From: Telmatactis stephensoni
Lineage: Eukaryota > Cnidaria > Anthozoa > Actiniaria > Isophelliidae
DNA length: 64,000 bases
Reading direction: 5' to 3'
NCBI GenBank assembly: GCA_029948255.1
Contig: JALIZF010001884.1
Location: 992,001-1,056,000, forward strand
Position numbers and translations under genes: made by a program. Positions 1 to 12,426 of this stretch are shown one piece after another (within the stretch, counting starts at the first letter, position 1; each line of letters begins with the position of its first letter). The notes below the pieces were generated by a model. The model made no database searches. It was not told the DNA's origin and saw only the letters and a program-made list of their open reading frames with translations.

Positions 1-1004
1 ACGGGGATCCTGAATTCTGCATCAGATCATCCTAATGTGTATTGGCCTTGTTTTTCGTGTTATGTAAAGGGGCGTTCCTAAAGGCAATTAGAGTGAAAGC
101 ACTAACTATTTGGTACCAAATAGCGTAAAGTACTGCGAAATTATTTGTCTTTGTACTCTATATCTTGAGATTAGTTCCTCATTATATTTCCAGTCTTATA
201 GGATAATCATTCGTCCATAACTGACCCTTTCAATGCAAAGGATTAAATTGAGAATCTGACTGATCATTTTATGCCGATTTTTTTTACCAGGAAGACCAGT
301 AAGCCTGCTTAACGAAATATAAAATCTCGTAAAGCGGGCAAGGGGAGCCAGGGGAGGGTTCCAAGGGTTGCGGAACCTCCCCTATGCCACCAAACGTTTT
401 TTACAAATGAGTTTGTAATCGCGGAATAAATAAATACGTAAACACACTCACGGATACCGTTTTTAGTGTTTATATGAAACAAAACCTTTTTATAATGACT
501 CTTTCTGCTTTTTGCAACAATAATTACTAAATTTCTTTGTTGGCATGAAATCAAACAACCTCCCCTATATATATAGTAGGGACTAGCTATTTCTAATAGA
601 AAGTGAAATGCTGCGAGCAAAAAACAGCTGGTGTATCCACGTTAGCAGAACTGTTCCCCTAAAACTCACGAAAGTACACCGCTTTGTCTGATATATCAAA
701 TGTTTCTTGTTTATCTCCTGTGCGTTGTGTGACGAACACTGCTAGTTGACCTTCAATATTGAACTAGACGCACTCGTGCGTTCACTCGTGCCCATGTAAA
801 AGGGAGCCCAAAATCGGCCGTAAAAAGGACATTTAGATTAGCTGTTGCTACAGTAAGAGCGATTGACATGTTGTCGTTAATAAACTTTTTAACAAGACGC
901 ACCTCGAACCGTACACTGGTTGCCTGTAGTTCAACAAGCCGCAGTAGTAAAGACCTTTAATTTGTCTGTCAACAGCTATTCATGCAAAAATTTTGTACCG
1001 CTGA

Positions 1005-1112
1005 TCGAATGTATAGCGTGCTCGTCTAGTGACATCCTTGAATCGACTCTCGATACGGTATGGACTTGAACCACTGATCGTATGTATCGCATGCTCGTCT
1101 AGTGACATCCAC
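1005..1112. repeat. Partial tandem duplication, about 75-bp period
   Basis: The block CTGATCG-A/T-ATGTAT followed by TGCTCGTCTAGTGACATCC occurs twice, beginning near 1002 and 1076. The copies differ at a few bases. The function is unknown. Just downstream (1166-1212) lies a short inverted repeat whose arms are AATAACTCTTTTGTTTT and its complement. Confidence 0.6.
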
Positions 1113-1954
1113 AGATTACACTGTGTTCCGAATAGGAGGCTACTCGCTTCGCTCGCAGCAATAACTCTTTTGTTTTCTTTTCCCTGGGGGACACAAAACA
1201 AAAGAGTTATCCCTACTACATAGGGACACCCTCTCTCATGTGAACGGGCCCCAAGTCAATCTCGTTTTCCCTTCACACCTCCAAGCGAAGGGAAAAGGGC
1301 CTGGGAACGAGGTTGGCCCAAGTGTGCATTTCCTTATACTTAAAGGCAACCATCAGCATCACTATTCGTTTTCTTTTTCCATTTTCCATTCCATATCATT
1401 CTTAAAAACCCAAACCAGCAGGATTCTAGCTATCTTATCTCGTCTTCAGTTGGTATACGAAATTGAACTTCAGCACAGTAAGTCTCAAATGTAATACAGG
1501 ATTCCAAGAGTTTTCTACGAGTATTCATGAATACTTTATGTTCTGTTAGGTAGGGCCGTAGAGCCCACAGAGGTTGGGGTCACAAAAAAAGTTGAATTAA
1601 TAAAAAAATAAATTTTAATTATGCATCACGTGATACATAGTGACTTTGTGCCATCCTGGTTCCCATATACACCTATTTCAAAAAAGGTTGTCGTATGAGA
1701 ACTCTCAAGCGCACGCGACTAGACCGCAAAGGAGTATGGGTAGTTGCAATTTTTTTCTTTTCCGCTTTGGTATTGACTTTAGCATCAGTAAGTAAAGTTC
1801 TTTTGTGTATAAGGTCAGAGCAAGCTGAATTTGAGTGTGGGATTTTTGTGGTTTTATAACTTTAGTTATTTCTTCCCATACTCCCTTTCGCGGGTGAGTT
1901 GCGTAGGCTTGATACCGACAATGTTTTTTGAAATAGGTGTATTTCTTTGTATGT

Positions 1955-2255
1955 GTTTACATGATACCAGCACAAACTCAGTTTCGTACCAGAACGAGTC
2001 GTACCGGAATGAGTTCACCCCGGTTCTCATTCCGGAACGAAACGCTCATTCTGGAACGACATTTCGTGCCTGTATCATGTAAACGCGGTACGACAATCAT
2101 ATCTGTATGAAACCTCTTTACGAGCGAGGGAAGCATGGAAAAAAGACAGAAAAGGTCATAAATATTTGCTTTTACAGGCTAGATTTTCTTGAATGTAAAC
2201 GTGGTATGAAACTGATACCGTAACGAAACTCATTCCAGTATCATGTAAACGGTCC
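1955..2255. mobile_element. Small inverted-repeat element with arms GTTTACATGATAC
   Basis: The left end at 1955 reads GTTTACATGATACCAGCAC and the right end at 2084 reads as its near complement. Between them are several copies of a CGTACCGGAATGAGTT-like motif in both orientations. A second fragment with the same terminal motif ends at 2250, and another related bit (GTAAGCGCGGTATGA) lies near 2783. No coding capacity is present, so this is a non-autonomous element or its remains. Confidence 0.5.
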
Positions 2256-2447
2256 CTAACTCATAAAATTCGCCAGTTGCATTTACTATCCTGTTGTCAA
2301 CAAAAGTTTACTTCCGATCACTATAAAATTTATGTCCAAGGTACTTAAATTATTTAACGTTCCCCATATATATTATTTCCAGATATATTTAATGTACTCT
2401 TTTCATCCATGGTTTCGGCGTCATTACTGAAATACATTTCACGGTTT

Positions 2448-2577
2448 TGTTTTCTTAAAAACATATTTCATGTATTTCAAGTCCATATCTTTCTGTGTAA
2501 TATTTCCAGTCAGTATCTCCTGTAAATCAGATAGATCCTTTGAGAGAACAACAACATCATCAACATATCGCTTAAGG
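2448..2577 (-). pseudogene. Relic of a LINE reverse transcriptase (YVDD box)
   Basis: Read on the minus strand from 2572, the sequence translates as RYVDDVVVLSKDLSDLQE, continues for about 25 more residues and then meets a stop. YVDD followed by hydrophobics and then S-x-D-L-x-D-L-Q is the palm catalytic motif C region of non-LTR retrotransposon reverse transcriptases. About 40 residues are recognisable; flanking sequence in this frame is not obviously RT-like. It is a short dead fragment, unrelated in position to the larger LINE at 13502-16590. Confidence 0.6.
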
Positions 2578-4652
2578 TGAATAATTATAACAAACTGGAC
2601 TGCAATTAGATTTGATTAAAATGTAGACTAGCTTTCGATACAAGGAACAACAATCAGCGAGAGGAGGGGTCTTATTCAAATATAAACCTCGAAAATTGCA
2701 CTTTGCTTAACATTTACTTTCAAATTGTATTACAGAAATAACTGTAGCTATGTTTAATATTCGAACAGTTTCTGAATAAGATGTAAGCGCGGTATGAAAT
2801 AATTGCTCATTTTATGAATTTTTAAAACTTTCTCAACTCCAAACTTATGACACTGTTGATAGCTTGTCGCTATTATGAAACCGAACTTGATTGGTTGCCT
2901 ATTAAGGAGTGAATATTTATTGGTTCGAAGTAGCGAGACGTTGAAACCATATCAGGTTCGCCTGGGGACGCGTGTGCTTCTGAAGTCGGTTTGAAATCAG
3001 TTCAGGTAAGAACCTCTATAAAAAATATATAGATAAAGTTATGAAAAGAAAAAGGTAGGGAATATTCTTGTCGGGTGGTCTCGTGCTGTTTAGCTTTAGT
3101 TGAGTCAGTTTTAGTTGAAGTCTGGGTTATCACAATAACAACATTTTGTAATGACTTTATGCAGACAACGGCAGGCTACTTATGCGTCTTGAGCACTATA
3201 CAATATGATTAAGTTTTCGTTGAGGGCTGGACATTTTCAGTGTTCTCGAAAAGTCCTGCGTGCCCAGCAAGTAAACTTATGTTAACGGAGGGATAAGATT
3301 GATAAACAAAAGTTCAGCGTTAGATGTTTGGTTATTGTAAAGAATGAGGAGCTAAAGCGTATAGAAAGGTATACCTTGAACTTAAATATTTGCATTATCT
3401 TGAATGGGGAATCAGTAGTATAAATCAAACAACATCTAAGCGGGGATTAAAATCTATAGACTAACATATCCTTATATGTGCCGCATCCAGCTAACACACC
3501 CACTCCTCTCTCCCTGAGGCTCTAGCATTTTAGTTCAACCATTCTATATTCTCCGTGAAATTACAATTGCAACATATCGATCAGTTGTTTTTCAGAAACA
3601 ATTATAGTTGTGCGACCTCACTAGAGACCTAAGTCTTCATTTCTTTTCTTTTTCAATGTATTATTTAAAGTTAGATTATTTCTATTTCAATCAAGTTTCT
3701 CATTCATGCATGATGTTTTCCTGTTTGATTAGACAAATTGAGACACTATAAGCTTGATTTTCACTCATTCCAACTACCTTGATAGATATTTCCCAAATTT
3801 CTTAATGAATCAGTATACTACCATGATTCATTTAATAAAGAGCTAGGAATTCATTCAAATGACAGTGCAATCTTTGCCTCTCAGTGAGTCTTGTTTTGTC
3901 GAACATTTCTGTTCAGTCAGTTGATCACAAGGGTTGAACGCTGAAACTAGAAACTACGGCGAGTCTAATTTTTAATATCAATATCAATATCAATTTGGTA
4001 ATTCACAGCGTTCATGGCAAAATGATGTTTTACAACTGACTTCCACAATTGTCAGTTAATCTTTTTTTTGGGGGAGGGGGTTTCTATCGCTAGTTTTAAA
4101 CTCTTTATGGTCGCTTTTTCTCTGGCTCCACAAAAAATACAGCGAGAGCTGATTGATCTGCATGATTTCTTTTCTTGGAATCGCTTTAGAGACAGTTTCA
4201 AAGTCACATTCACAAACCTATACTTATGCAGTTTTATTTGGTTTCGCACTGTTCGCAGTCTCTTTTAGTTTCTATGAGTTTGCTTGTTATCGTATTTATT
4301 ATACACGCTGTACTCATAACTTAGCATAACTTGAACCATAATTATTCATCCAAGAGTAAAAGACTGCCTTAGAAATTCTCAGAAAATGCAACCAAAGAAG
4401 CTATATATAGATATCCAGCAGTGTTTAGATTCTATACTGTATCAGCGTATATATATTGCTTAGATCATAATATTATAATAATATTATAACTGAGAAAGCC
4501 AGTGAAGCCATGGTTTCCCATTTGGAACGGAGCGGGTCAAGCGTCACTAAAAGCATATCCTAGCGTACTTCATTTTCCCAAGTCTTTAATGGCTGCATCT
4601 TGGCGACGCGAGGAGGACCATTCTTTTTTCCCTGCAGGAACAACTTGCATTC

Positions 4653-4799
4653 ATAGTGTGGTTTTCATTAATCCATAAAACAAAATGTATTAGTTAAAGT
4701 GTAATAGTCGAATGACAACAAAAGAACACAATGGAATTAGGGTGTATTAGGGTATAATACACTAAAGTGTGTTTCACGGGTTAACGAAAACCACTCTAT
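4653..4799. mobile_element. 147-bp MITE-like element
   Basis: Terminal inverted repeats of about 20 bp begin ATAGTGTGGTTTTCATTAA on the left; the complement of the right end is ATAGAGTGGTTTTCGTTAA. The interior has no coding potential. No target duplication is obvious. Confidence 0.5.
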
Positions 4800-5281
4800 A
4801 AATAGTCCGGTAGATTTAGTCGCCCTAAAAACTTGTGACCTGTTTTAATGTTATCACATAAATATGGCAAATTCATGTCAATAGCGATTGTACTCAGATT
4901 ATTTTTAGAAACAGGAAGTGGACGCCAAGAGTCAAGAGTCAATTTCAGTTTTGGTAACTTTGGTAAAGGTTTCCCTTTCCCCTTTGTTTTCTTTTGTTTA
5001 CGTTTAATTGTACACAACGCTTTCACATCGAGTGTAGTGTTTCATGTTAGCTTTGTTAAGCTGTCTTGTCAAAATTCCTTTCTTCTTCTTCACGTTATTT
5101 CATTATGGTCTCTTAGTTAGATTTCGCTGATTGATTCAAGTATTTTGTGGTGGTATCCACTACTCAGTGTCAAACAAGAAGTGGCTTTAGATCAGGAAGG
5201 CCGGTACATCAGTCAACACCTTACAGGTCTCTGTCTTCTTGCAGAACATTCTGAGAAATTGAAACAAGCCTTTGAATCAAG

Positions 5282-8200
5282 ATGGATCCCGAAAAACAGC
5301 CCGAAACCACATCACAGCCAGCTCCCCAGCAATCGTCGGGTATGCTCACATTGAACGTCTCATACATGACACCAAGAGGAATTCTGAAGATCATTGAAAT
5401 CGTAAGTAAATAAATCTGGCAACGTGCAGCACGATGCCACATTTGCTATGGGAAAAAGGCTGGTTCTTCCTTAAAAACTGGGAGTTAGAAGTTCCTTTCA
5501 TATAAAAGAGTCGTATAAGACCCGTTCTATACGCTGCTGCTCTCACGTGCCGTACCCAAGTAGACTTTTCTCGAATTACACTTCAAAGAGAGAAAGAAAG
5601 AAATTTTAGTACTTGTATAGTGCAAATTCCATATGAATTTGGAATAGCTCATCGCCCTTCCTTGTAGCACAAGTACTGAATTACGAATTGCTCAGCTCAA
5701 CGTGATCGAGTTGAAAATGTGCAAAGGCGCTTTCATTACGAAGACAGTTATACAGTTAACTCAAGCCACAGAGGTGACAGACCGGCGCTCTTACCGCTCG
5801 GCCACCCTCATATATCATAGATATAATCAAATGTTGTTATACGGATGATCATTAATCATGATAAGAATTAAAATGGATAAAACTGACCTAAACATTTGTA
5901 AAAGGTTCCAAATTTTCGGCCGAAATTTTTAGGTCAATTTTACCCATTTTAATTTTTATAATCAAATGTGTTTGTTAGTGTTGTTCCGGGCGAGAATTCC
6001 CTACTCTTTGCGAATATTAAAACATGATCCTTTACGTCCACCATGCAAGGTTAAGAAATCTTAAGAAACCTTTGCAACTCACTATTTTTTCGTTTGAGCA
6101 TGTGCAGAACGTCGTCACCAGACGTGTCACGTTGCTAGGTAACATGGTTCCCCATATGTTTATATTGCAATTTACATTGGGCTCATTAGTGAGTAAAACC
6201 TGGTAACATTGTTATATATTATGTATACGTTTTTTACTTTTTATGCATCCTGGTTTTTTGACGACAGCTTCACAGCTCAAACAGAAAATGTCGAGTTGCT
6301 TTATTCAAAAGAAGCCTCTGGAAGCAGGGTATTAGGAGGGGGACCTAGGGGGGTTACGAATACCGCAATCCCGCACGAAAAATTCGAAAATACCGCAATC
6401 CCGCACGAAAAAATGGTCAATCCCGCAATCCCGCTTGAAAAATTCGAAAATACGGCTCACCACACGAAAAATTCGAAATACCACTCCCACGGGACCTCAC
6501 GCCATGAAATTTTCTATCGAGCGCCAGAAGCAAAATCCCGCATCTCGCAGGCCTCAAAAATACCGCATTGCCGCAATTTCAAATCGTTTTTCCCGTAATA
6601 CCGCAGCTCAAAAAAAGAAAATACCGCAGACCGCAGGGTTTGAGAATCTCGCAATACCGCAATTTTTTTTGTAAAATACCGCAATACCGCACAAAGAAAT
6701 GGTCAATCCCGCAATCCCGCAAACCCCTAGGACCCCCTCTATTAGGGATAAGGTCAAAACAATTGTCATCTCAAGGCTCCCAATTTAGGGGGGGGTGGGG
6801 TGGTATTAACCGACACCCGCCTTTAGGAGTAAAATACTGAACTTTGTCATCAAATATCTCGAAAAGTAAATTCTTAATTGCAATAATAACATTCATGAAC
6901 TGCATGTTCCAAGGCATGCTAAACAACGTATTTCTAAACAGAAACTGTAACTTCATGCAGTCAGTATCGAGATTTTCAAGGTACCCACTAGGGGAGGGGT
7001 GGTATGTCCCAGTATCACACCACCAGATCTAGAAAAATCGGGTCCCTACTTTGGACCGTTGTTTTGACCTCTTCCCTTATTAATAAGAGGGACATCTACA
7101 CAAGAAAATGTGTTTACATATCAAATATATCTCTAAGTCCCGTAAATTTGTTTTTGTTGATTTTCCTGCAATTTGGAGCCTCACACTGTCAAAATTCCAT
7201 CAAAATTTGCAGATATTGTAGCGATAAAATACATCACAATGTCCACCATCTTAAAATAAGCTTAGAAACCTAGCTTTGCGGTAAACAGGAAACCCAATAG
7301 TAGAATCACAAGAAGCCCGCACGAACGACAATATGTTTGATCAAGAGACCATAATACTAAAAGAGCGAAATTCAGTATTGATGTCTGTGCGATGTTCGCG
7401 GTGACTAAGGCTATTTTTAGTAATTTCGCCATCGACGCATGCAAGGCTCTTAAACAGTAGAATGTAAATGCCGAAAGCAGTCATGTCCGCGTGCACGTCA
7501 AAAATCAAATTCACCGTGAACATCGCACAGACACCAATACTGTGTTTCGCTCTCTTAATATTATGGACTCTTGGTTTGATGTGCTTCTTTGAGTTGTTGT
7601 TTTTCTTTCTTTTCAGTTTCTCCTCCTGATTGCTTTCGCTTGCGCAGCTGACTGGTGTACAAACTGTAGTGTTGGTCGATATGGCTTCTTTCTATTTGCA
7701 ACCATTTTTCCATGGATAATTTGCATCATACTTTTCATCATGTTCTTGTTTTGCTTGGTAGACAAAATCCCACAAGTCAACTGGAACTTAACGGTAAGGA
7801 CCGAACAAGTTGTTTACCTTAGCAACCAAAAGCAACGATCACGTGGACATCAAGAGCGCGTTTTCACGCTGCTCTAATGGACAGTGAAAAACGTCTACGC
7901 ATGCTCGTAGTCACGTCTTCGTCCTTTTGTAAACTTATGCAAATTTCGCTTTGAGTTTCCCGTTCATTTCTTGAAACTAAGGGCCAGTATTCACATAATG
8001 TCTTCATTAATGCAATATCTTTGTCTCACAAAAGTATATGAGAGAAATTTTATGTATACACCGAGAACACGAGCATTTCATTTCAGGCTAAAACTCACAC
8101 ATTTCTTAAGAAAACATCGTAATATGCACGCATGCGCAGACGATTTTCACAAGTGTTGTTCTAATGTCTATACGAAAAGACAAAAAAAAAAAAAGAAAAA

Positions 8201-8716
8201 GAAAAAGAAATCGGTTGTCACTAAACTATCACTACGGGTGGCTCAATACCTCCTGCATTCCAGGGGTCTTTTGATGAGCCAGCAGAACCTTTCTCAGTTT
8301 CTCAGTTAGGCGCGTAGTCATATGCTTTTGATCATACAGTAGGCTTTCTACACTGTTCGTCGCCGGCTTATTGTGTACGTTATTTAAGATGTTTACGACG
8401 AAGAGATAAGATATCATTTAGTGTCAATAGAAAAAAGATGGAAACTCGAGGTTGGTGTGACAATTGTTTTATCAAGAACAAGTAAATCAAGACGGGATCT
8501 AGTGGCTCTTCTCATCTCAGTCAACTCATTTCTAGAAAAGTGCCAGTCGGGTTGAATTCCTAAGTCCGATCAATAACTGGCCTCAGACCAATTGGTCAGC
8601 CTATTTCACAACTAGCCGTGATTTAGTGAGACCTGTAGTTAATTGTAGTAAATAATGATGATGGCGGTTATGATGTTGATGATGAAACTGTCTAACTGTG
8701 ATTACTGATATTTCGG

Positions 8717-8749
<33 letters not shown>

Positions 8750-11475
8750 TTTTTTTTTTTTTCATTTTTAGTCGCTTTTTGGAGATTCTTATCCAACAAA
8801 AGTTGAAAGCTAAATGGACATAATTAGACTAGATGTTAATGATAATTTAAACTGGACTCACTAGTATAATCAATCGTATTTCAGGTTGTGATAAACAATA
8901 TCGTATGGGCTGTAGTTCTACTTATTGCGGCATCATTGTGGGCAGATTTTATTGACTCACTACGAAAAAAACTGGAAACAGCTGGTTTTAAACTGGCAAG
9001 GGCCGGTACCGCTTACTCATCAGTGGTAAGTATGTCAAGCACATCAGTCAGGCTCTGTCTACACGAGACAGGTTCCACTATGGAAGTCTCCACACGGAAG
9101 CAAATCAGTTTAAGAGTGCTTGCGTACCGTTTAAACCAACCCATCCGCGGATGCAAATTCGTTTGCAAATGGAAAAAAAGAGCGGGAAACTTGTATTTAC
9201 TTCCTATAAATGGTACACGCGTATATCGGGGGGAAAAAAAAGAAAAAGAAAAAAGAAAAAGAAAACGAAAACGAAAAGAGCGGGAAAAGTGGATTACTTC
9301 AATCGGAAGACTGAGTTTTCTAGAACTTTCCGATCGGAATGACACTTACCATTTGTTTTTCCAACCGGATAATTTCCGATTTTTCTCGGTAAATGGTAAG
9401 CACTCCTGTTTACACCCATCTGTCTGGTAATGGACGGCTACTGAGTCAGATAATCACGTGATGCACAAAGAAGCTTTCAGATTGGTGATTCTAGGATTAA
9501 AGTGTCCCTAACCCCTAAATTGAAATTTTGATAATCGTTTCTTCATGAATGGAAATGTTTAATGGTTAAATATTTCTGGATAAAATCATCTCCTTTCGGA
9601 GCATTAAACATTTGAAGTCGGAAAATGCAAATGAGATGACGTAAAAAAAAGGAATTTGCATGATTTTGTTTCCAATTTTGAAACAAGTGTGTTTGATTTG
9701 GATAGCAAAAACATTCAGCACACTTTGTATTTTAGCAACGAAAATGTTTTGCAAATGGAAAAATAGTATAAAATTCAGCTCTAGTGTTTTTGTATATTTA
9801 AGAAGTGCTTTTTCATCTCATTTGCATTTTCAGATTTTAAATGCTTAATCCTCAGAAAGGAGATGATTTTATCCAGAAATATTTAACCATAAGACTTTTC
9901 CATCAATCATGAACAAACGATCACCAAAATGTGAATTTAGGGCTAAGAGGCACTTTAAGCGAACCGGCCCAGTTGTTTATATGATATCAGAAACTCATAA
10001 TTAAGGGAGTTTTCACTGGAACTGGTTCCTTGTAGGTTCAGACATGGGAACGGTTACGGCTGCAAGGTTAATAGATATATAGGAGGTCCAATGAGTGAAC
10101 AAGAGGCCTATCGGTTCCTATTTTTTGCGCAGGATCCAGTAATAAGGGCTGCGAAGGAGACTAACTAGGAGTATGTCCTGTGTTGAGATACACGGGTAAC
10201 CTAAATGTTATTAGAGAGATTAAGTTTCACGCAAACGGGAAACGGTCAGGGCCGCAGAGAGGATCATGTGCATAACCTGCAGATTTCTTTTCGTCTGGCG
10301 TTGCCGCTTTAACGCGAGGGTGAATCACTTTGTGTTTGTCGTAAGAGTGAAAAATCACTTTCATTTGAGTGCCAAACGCACAACGCCAGGCACGAAAAAA
10401 GGAGGTCGCCGTCTGCCGTTTCTCGTTACGTGAACCTTAAGCTCTCCGTTAACGTTGTTCAGATAGAAAATCACATTAACTCTATTTACAAATGTCATGT
10501 ATATACACACAGAATAAACGTTGTCGGGCCAAAGGCCTCAAGCCTACGCGTGACTTAAATACCCGAAGGGAAATACGAATAGAAATGATAAAATAATGCA
10601 ATCATCAACACGAAAATTGAAATCCTCGTGCATATACAACAAAAGACTTCATTTGTTGATGCTAAAAATCAAGACTTAAGCGAGTAAAACTTTGCATCTG
10701 CCCATACTCGTTTTCGGTCTTGTTGGGTGCCCTCTCGGCCTCTCGTCCGACAACAATTCGATATGGACTGTGCACGTGGAGTCGACTGTGCTCGTGGAGT
10801 CCACAACGTTACACTTGATCACGACACGACAGTCCAAAATACGAAGCGCGCGTGTAACAAATTAAATGAGACACGTGGAATTGTGTGAAATTTTACAAAA
10901 TTTATATAGACTTGAACTTGAACACGTTTATAAATAGAGAGATTAAGCATCACGTACACGAGAAACGGCAAACGGCAAAGAGGATCACGTGACCTGCTTT
11001 TTTCGCGTCTGGCGTTGCTGTTCCAACGCGAGGATGGGTCATTTTACGTTTGCCGTAAACGTGAAAAGTCGCTCTTTCGTTTGAGTACCAAATGCGCAAC
11101 GTCAGGTGCGAAATTCGTAGGTCACGTGTTCCTGTCTGCCGTTTGCCGTTTGCCGCCCCCCACCGAAACCCTGAAAGAATCACTTACTAATAACATCACT
11201 ATTGATATTGTTCACACACAAACTGGGAAACAAAATTCTAGGATATTTCCATGATTCGTCTGACAAGTTCCGTTCTTTGCCATAATCCCTCACCTCCCAG
11301 TTCGGCGACAACCTTAATAGCGTCTGACACCACTGGTCGCTTTTGTTGGATATTCACACTGACACGTAATTGTTATTCAAAAAAAGATTATTTTGTTTTT
11401 CAGGTCTTCGCCTTTTTTGCCATCGTTGCGTTTATCATCGACATCTTTTTCCACTTGAAATTTTCTCGTGGCTAA
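5282..11475 (+). CDS. MARVEL-domain four-helix membrane protein (CMTM/plasmolipin type)
   Basis: Four coding exons, all joined in phase 0: 5282-5401, 7617-7793, 8885-9025 and 11404-11475, giving 169 aa. The N-terminus (about 33 aa) is polar and rich in Q, P, S and T, hence cytoplasmic. Four hydrophobic segments follow at roughly residues 34-51, 64-88, 102-124 and 147-163, the layout of MARVEL proteins such as CKLF-like MARVEL proteins and plasmolipin, which act in membrane apposition and vesicle trafficking. A short loop holding three cysteines (C49, C54, C57) lies after helix 1. A pyrimidine-rich acceptor at 5243-5244 suggests a 5' UTR intron. The start ATG is the first in the exon. Intron 3 (2.4 kb) carries three transposon-like repeats. 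The family assignment rests on topology and the G-I-L-K-I-I-E entry into helix 1; which member it is cannot be told. A broken second copy lies at 17442. Confidence 0.85.
5758..5815 (-). repeat. tRNA-like fragment (A box only)
   Basis: The minus strand reads GGGTGGCCGAGCGGTAAGAG, a good Pol III A box of tRNA-Leu/Ser type. No matching B box or acceptor stem follows. It is most likely part of a tRNA-derived SINE inside intron 1 of the MARVEL gene, not a functional tRNA. Confidence 0.4.
6328..6747. mobile_element. Element with internal CCGCAATCCCGCA minisatellite
   Basis: The outer ends are inverted: GAGGGGGACCTAGGGG on the left and CCCCTAGGACCCCCTC on the right. The inside is built from degenerate repeats of ATACCGCAATCCCGCACGAA, about a dozen units with variable spacing. 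It lies in intron 1 of the MARVEL gene and has no protein-coding logic. It looks like a non-autonomous DNA transposon whose sub-terminal repeats have expanded. Confidence 0.6.
8718..8762. repeat. (TTG)n microsatellite followed by a T tract
   Basis: About ten perfect GTT/TTG units run directly into a T tract, within intron 2 of the MARVEL gene roughly 120 bp upstream of exon 3. Confidence 0.9.
9497..9958. mobile_element. TTAA-flanked foldback element
   Basis: The element (9501-9954) is bounded by TTAA on both sides. Its ends are AGTGTCCCTAACCCCTAAATT-like on the left and the complement of AGTGCCTCTTAGCCCTAAATT on the right. Long sub-terminal inverted arms are also visible: AAATCATCTCCTTTC near 9585 pairs with GAAAGGAGATGATTTT near 9856. 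TTAA target duplication is the signature of piggyBac- and Kolobok-type transposases. There is no open reading frame, so it is non-autonomous. It sits in intron 3 of the MARVEL gene. A relative with the same end logic lies at 41904-42342. Confidence 0.75.
10200..10440. repeat. Interspersed repeat copy 1 (GTCTGGCGTTGC family)
   Basis: It shares a long stretch with 10935-11165. Common blocks include AGAGATTAAG, AGAGGATCA, TCTGGCGTTG, AACGCGAGG and TCTGCCGTTT. The internal arms CTGGCGTTG and CAACGCCAG form a hairpin. Non-coding. Confidence 0.65.
10935..11165. repeat. Interspersed repeat copy 2 (GTCTGGCGTTGC family)
   Basis: Second copy of the 10200-10440 element in the same orientation, about 735 bp downstream, also in intron 3 of the MARVEL gene. 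It ends about 240 bp before exon 4. Divergence is moderate and spread over the whole length. Confidence 0.65.
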
Positions 11476-11733
11476 ATGATCCGTCTCTGTTTTACCCACT
11501 ATACTTTAGATAGGAGCATGTATCGACTTAAATAATAATCGATGTCTAGATAAAATTCATAAAACAGAGCATCAGGAAAAGGTAAAAGATTCTCAGGAAT
11601 TTCTAATCATCATCTTTTCGATGCATACCTGTATGAATCGTACAGTGAACTCCTCCCGAGACTCGGCCGGTTTTATCAAGGTGTCGCCCTAACGGAACTT
11701 AGATAATAAGAAAAAACTGGGCAGTAAAGGTTC

Positions 11734-11996
11734 GGTAATACGAGCAACAAAATCGTGCAAGTTGTCGCGCAGCATTGTTGCGTTGCAAGTTGTAGAGCGA
11801 TAACTTGTCCCGTGCGCAACTAGAAAGTGGTTCGATCTACTTTGTGCAACAAATTTTCTCAGCCTGCAACATCGATTTTTGTTGCGTGACAAGTTGTGCG
11901 CGGGGTGGTACTAAGAGTAACATCGCTCTACTCCTTGCAACGCAACCATTTGGCGCAACAAGTTCTCTAGTGCACGATTTTGTTGTTCGTATTACC
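11734..11996. mobile_element. 263-bp element with GCAACAAGTTG sub-repeats
   Basis: Terminal inverted repeats of about 25 bp begin GGTAATACGAGCAACAAAAT on the left; the complement of the right end is GGTAATACGAACAACAAAAT. The interior repeats GCAACAA / TTGTTGC words in both directions. It lies about 260 bp downstream of the MARVEL gene stop codon. Confidence 0.65.
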
Positions 11997-12302
11997 CCAC
12001 TTTAAAGCTAGAACTCGCTGAACATCGAGTTGCCCAACTTAACTTTAAAAGTCGTTTACCTTAAAGAGACTTTTGAAGTAAAGAAAAGAAAGTTTGCCTT
12101 AGATCGAAACGTCGGTCCACTTTGAGGGAGTTTACTGTATGCACCAGACAATATCAGACAATATATAACTAGCAATACCTGGTTTCATATATACAAACAA
12201 GTCAGTCTAAAAAAGTTAGGTCAGACGTTAGCGAGGGGACCTCAAGAAGCCGTTGATCTTTTCTACGTCCCTGCTTCACAAAGCGTATCACAACTTACGA
12301 GT

Positions 12303-12426
12303 ATTCGTAAATAGCCTCCTATGCAGCCGCTCCTTTGTGTCACGCGACGCGTATCCCCACGTAGCTACGTGAGGATACGCGTCGCGTGACACAAAGGAGC
12401 GGCTGCATAGGAGGCTAATTCGTAAA
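12303..12426. mobile_element. 106-bp perfect-palindrome MITE with 9-bp target duplication
   Basis: The element proper is 12312-12417. Its left half (TAGCCTCCTATGCAGCCGCT...) is the exact complement of its right half except for one base in 53. It is flanked directly by ATTCGTAAA on both sides (12303-12311 and 12418-12426), a 9-bp duplication. That duplication length is typical of Mutator-like elements. The near-perfect arms argue for a young insertion. Confidence 0.85.

Larger units (their letters stand above)
1..5244. other. Gene-free 5' flank with repeat debris
   Basis: I see no convincing coding exon in this stretch. It holds a partial tandem duplication (about 1005-1110), small inverted-repeat elements (1955-2255 and 4653-4799), a reverse-transcriptase relic (2448-2577) and AT-rich sequence. 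A possible non-coding first exon of the downstream MARVEL gene could end at 3005, where TTCAG is followed by gtaaga. This is only a guess from the donor site and from the good acceptor at 5243-5244. Confidence 0.55.

Noticed and set aside
8888..9430. 180-codon open frame
   Set aside because: Only its first 46 codons are MARVEL exon 3; the rest is read-through past a good gtaagt donor into intron.
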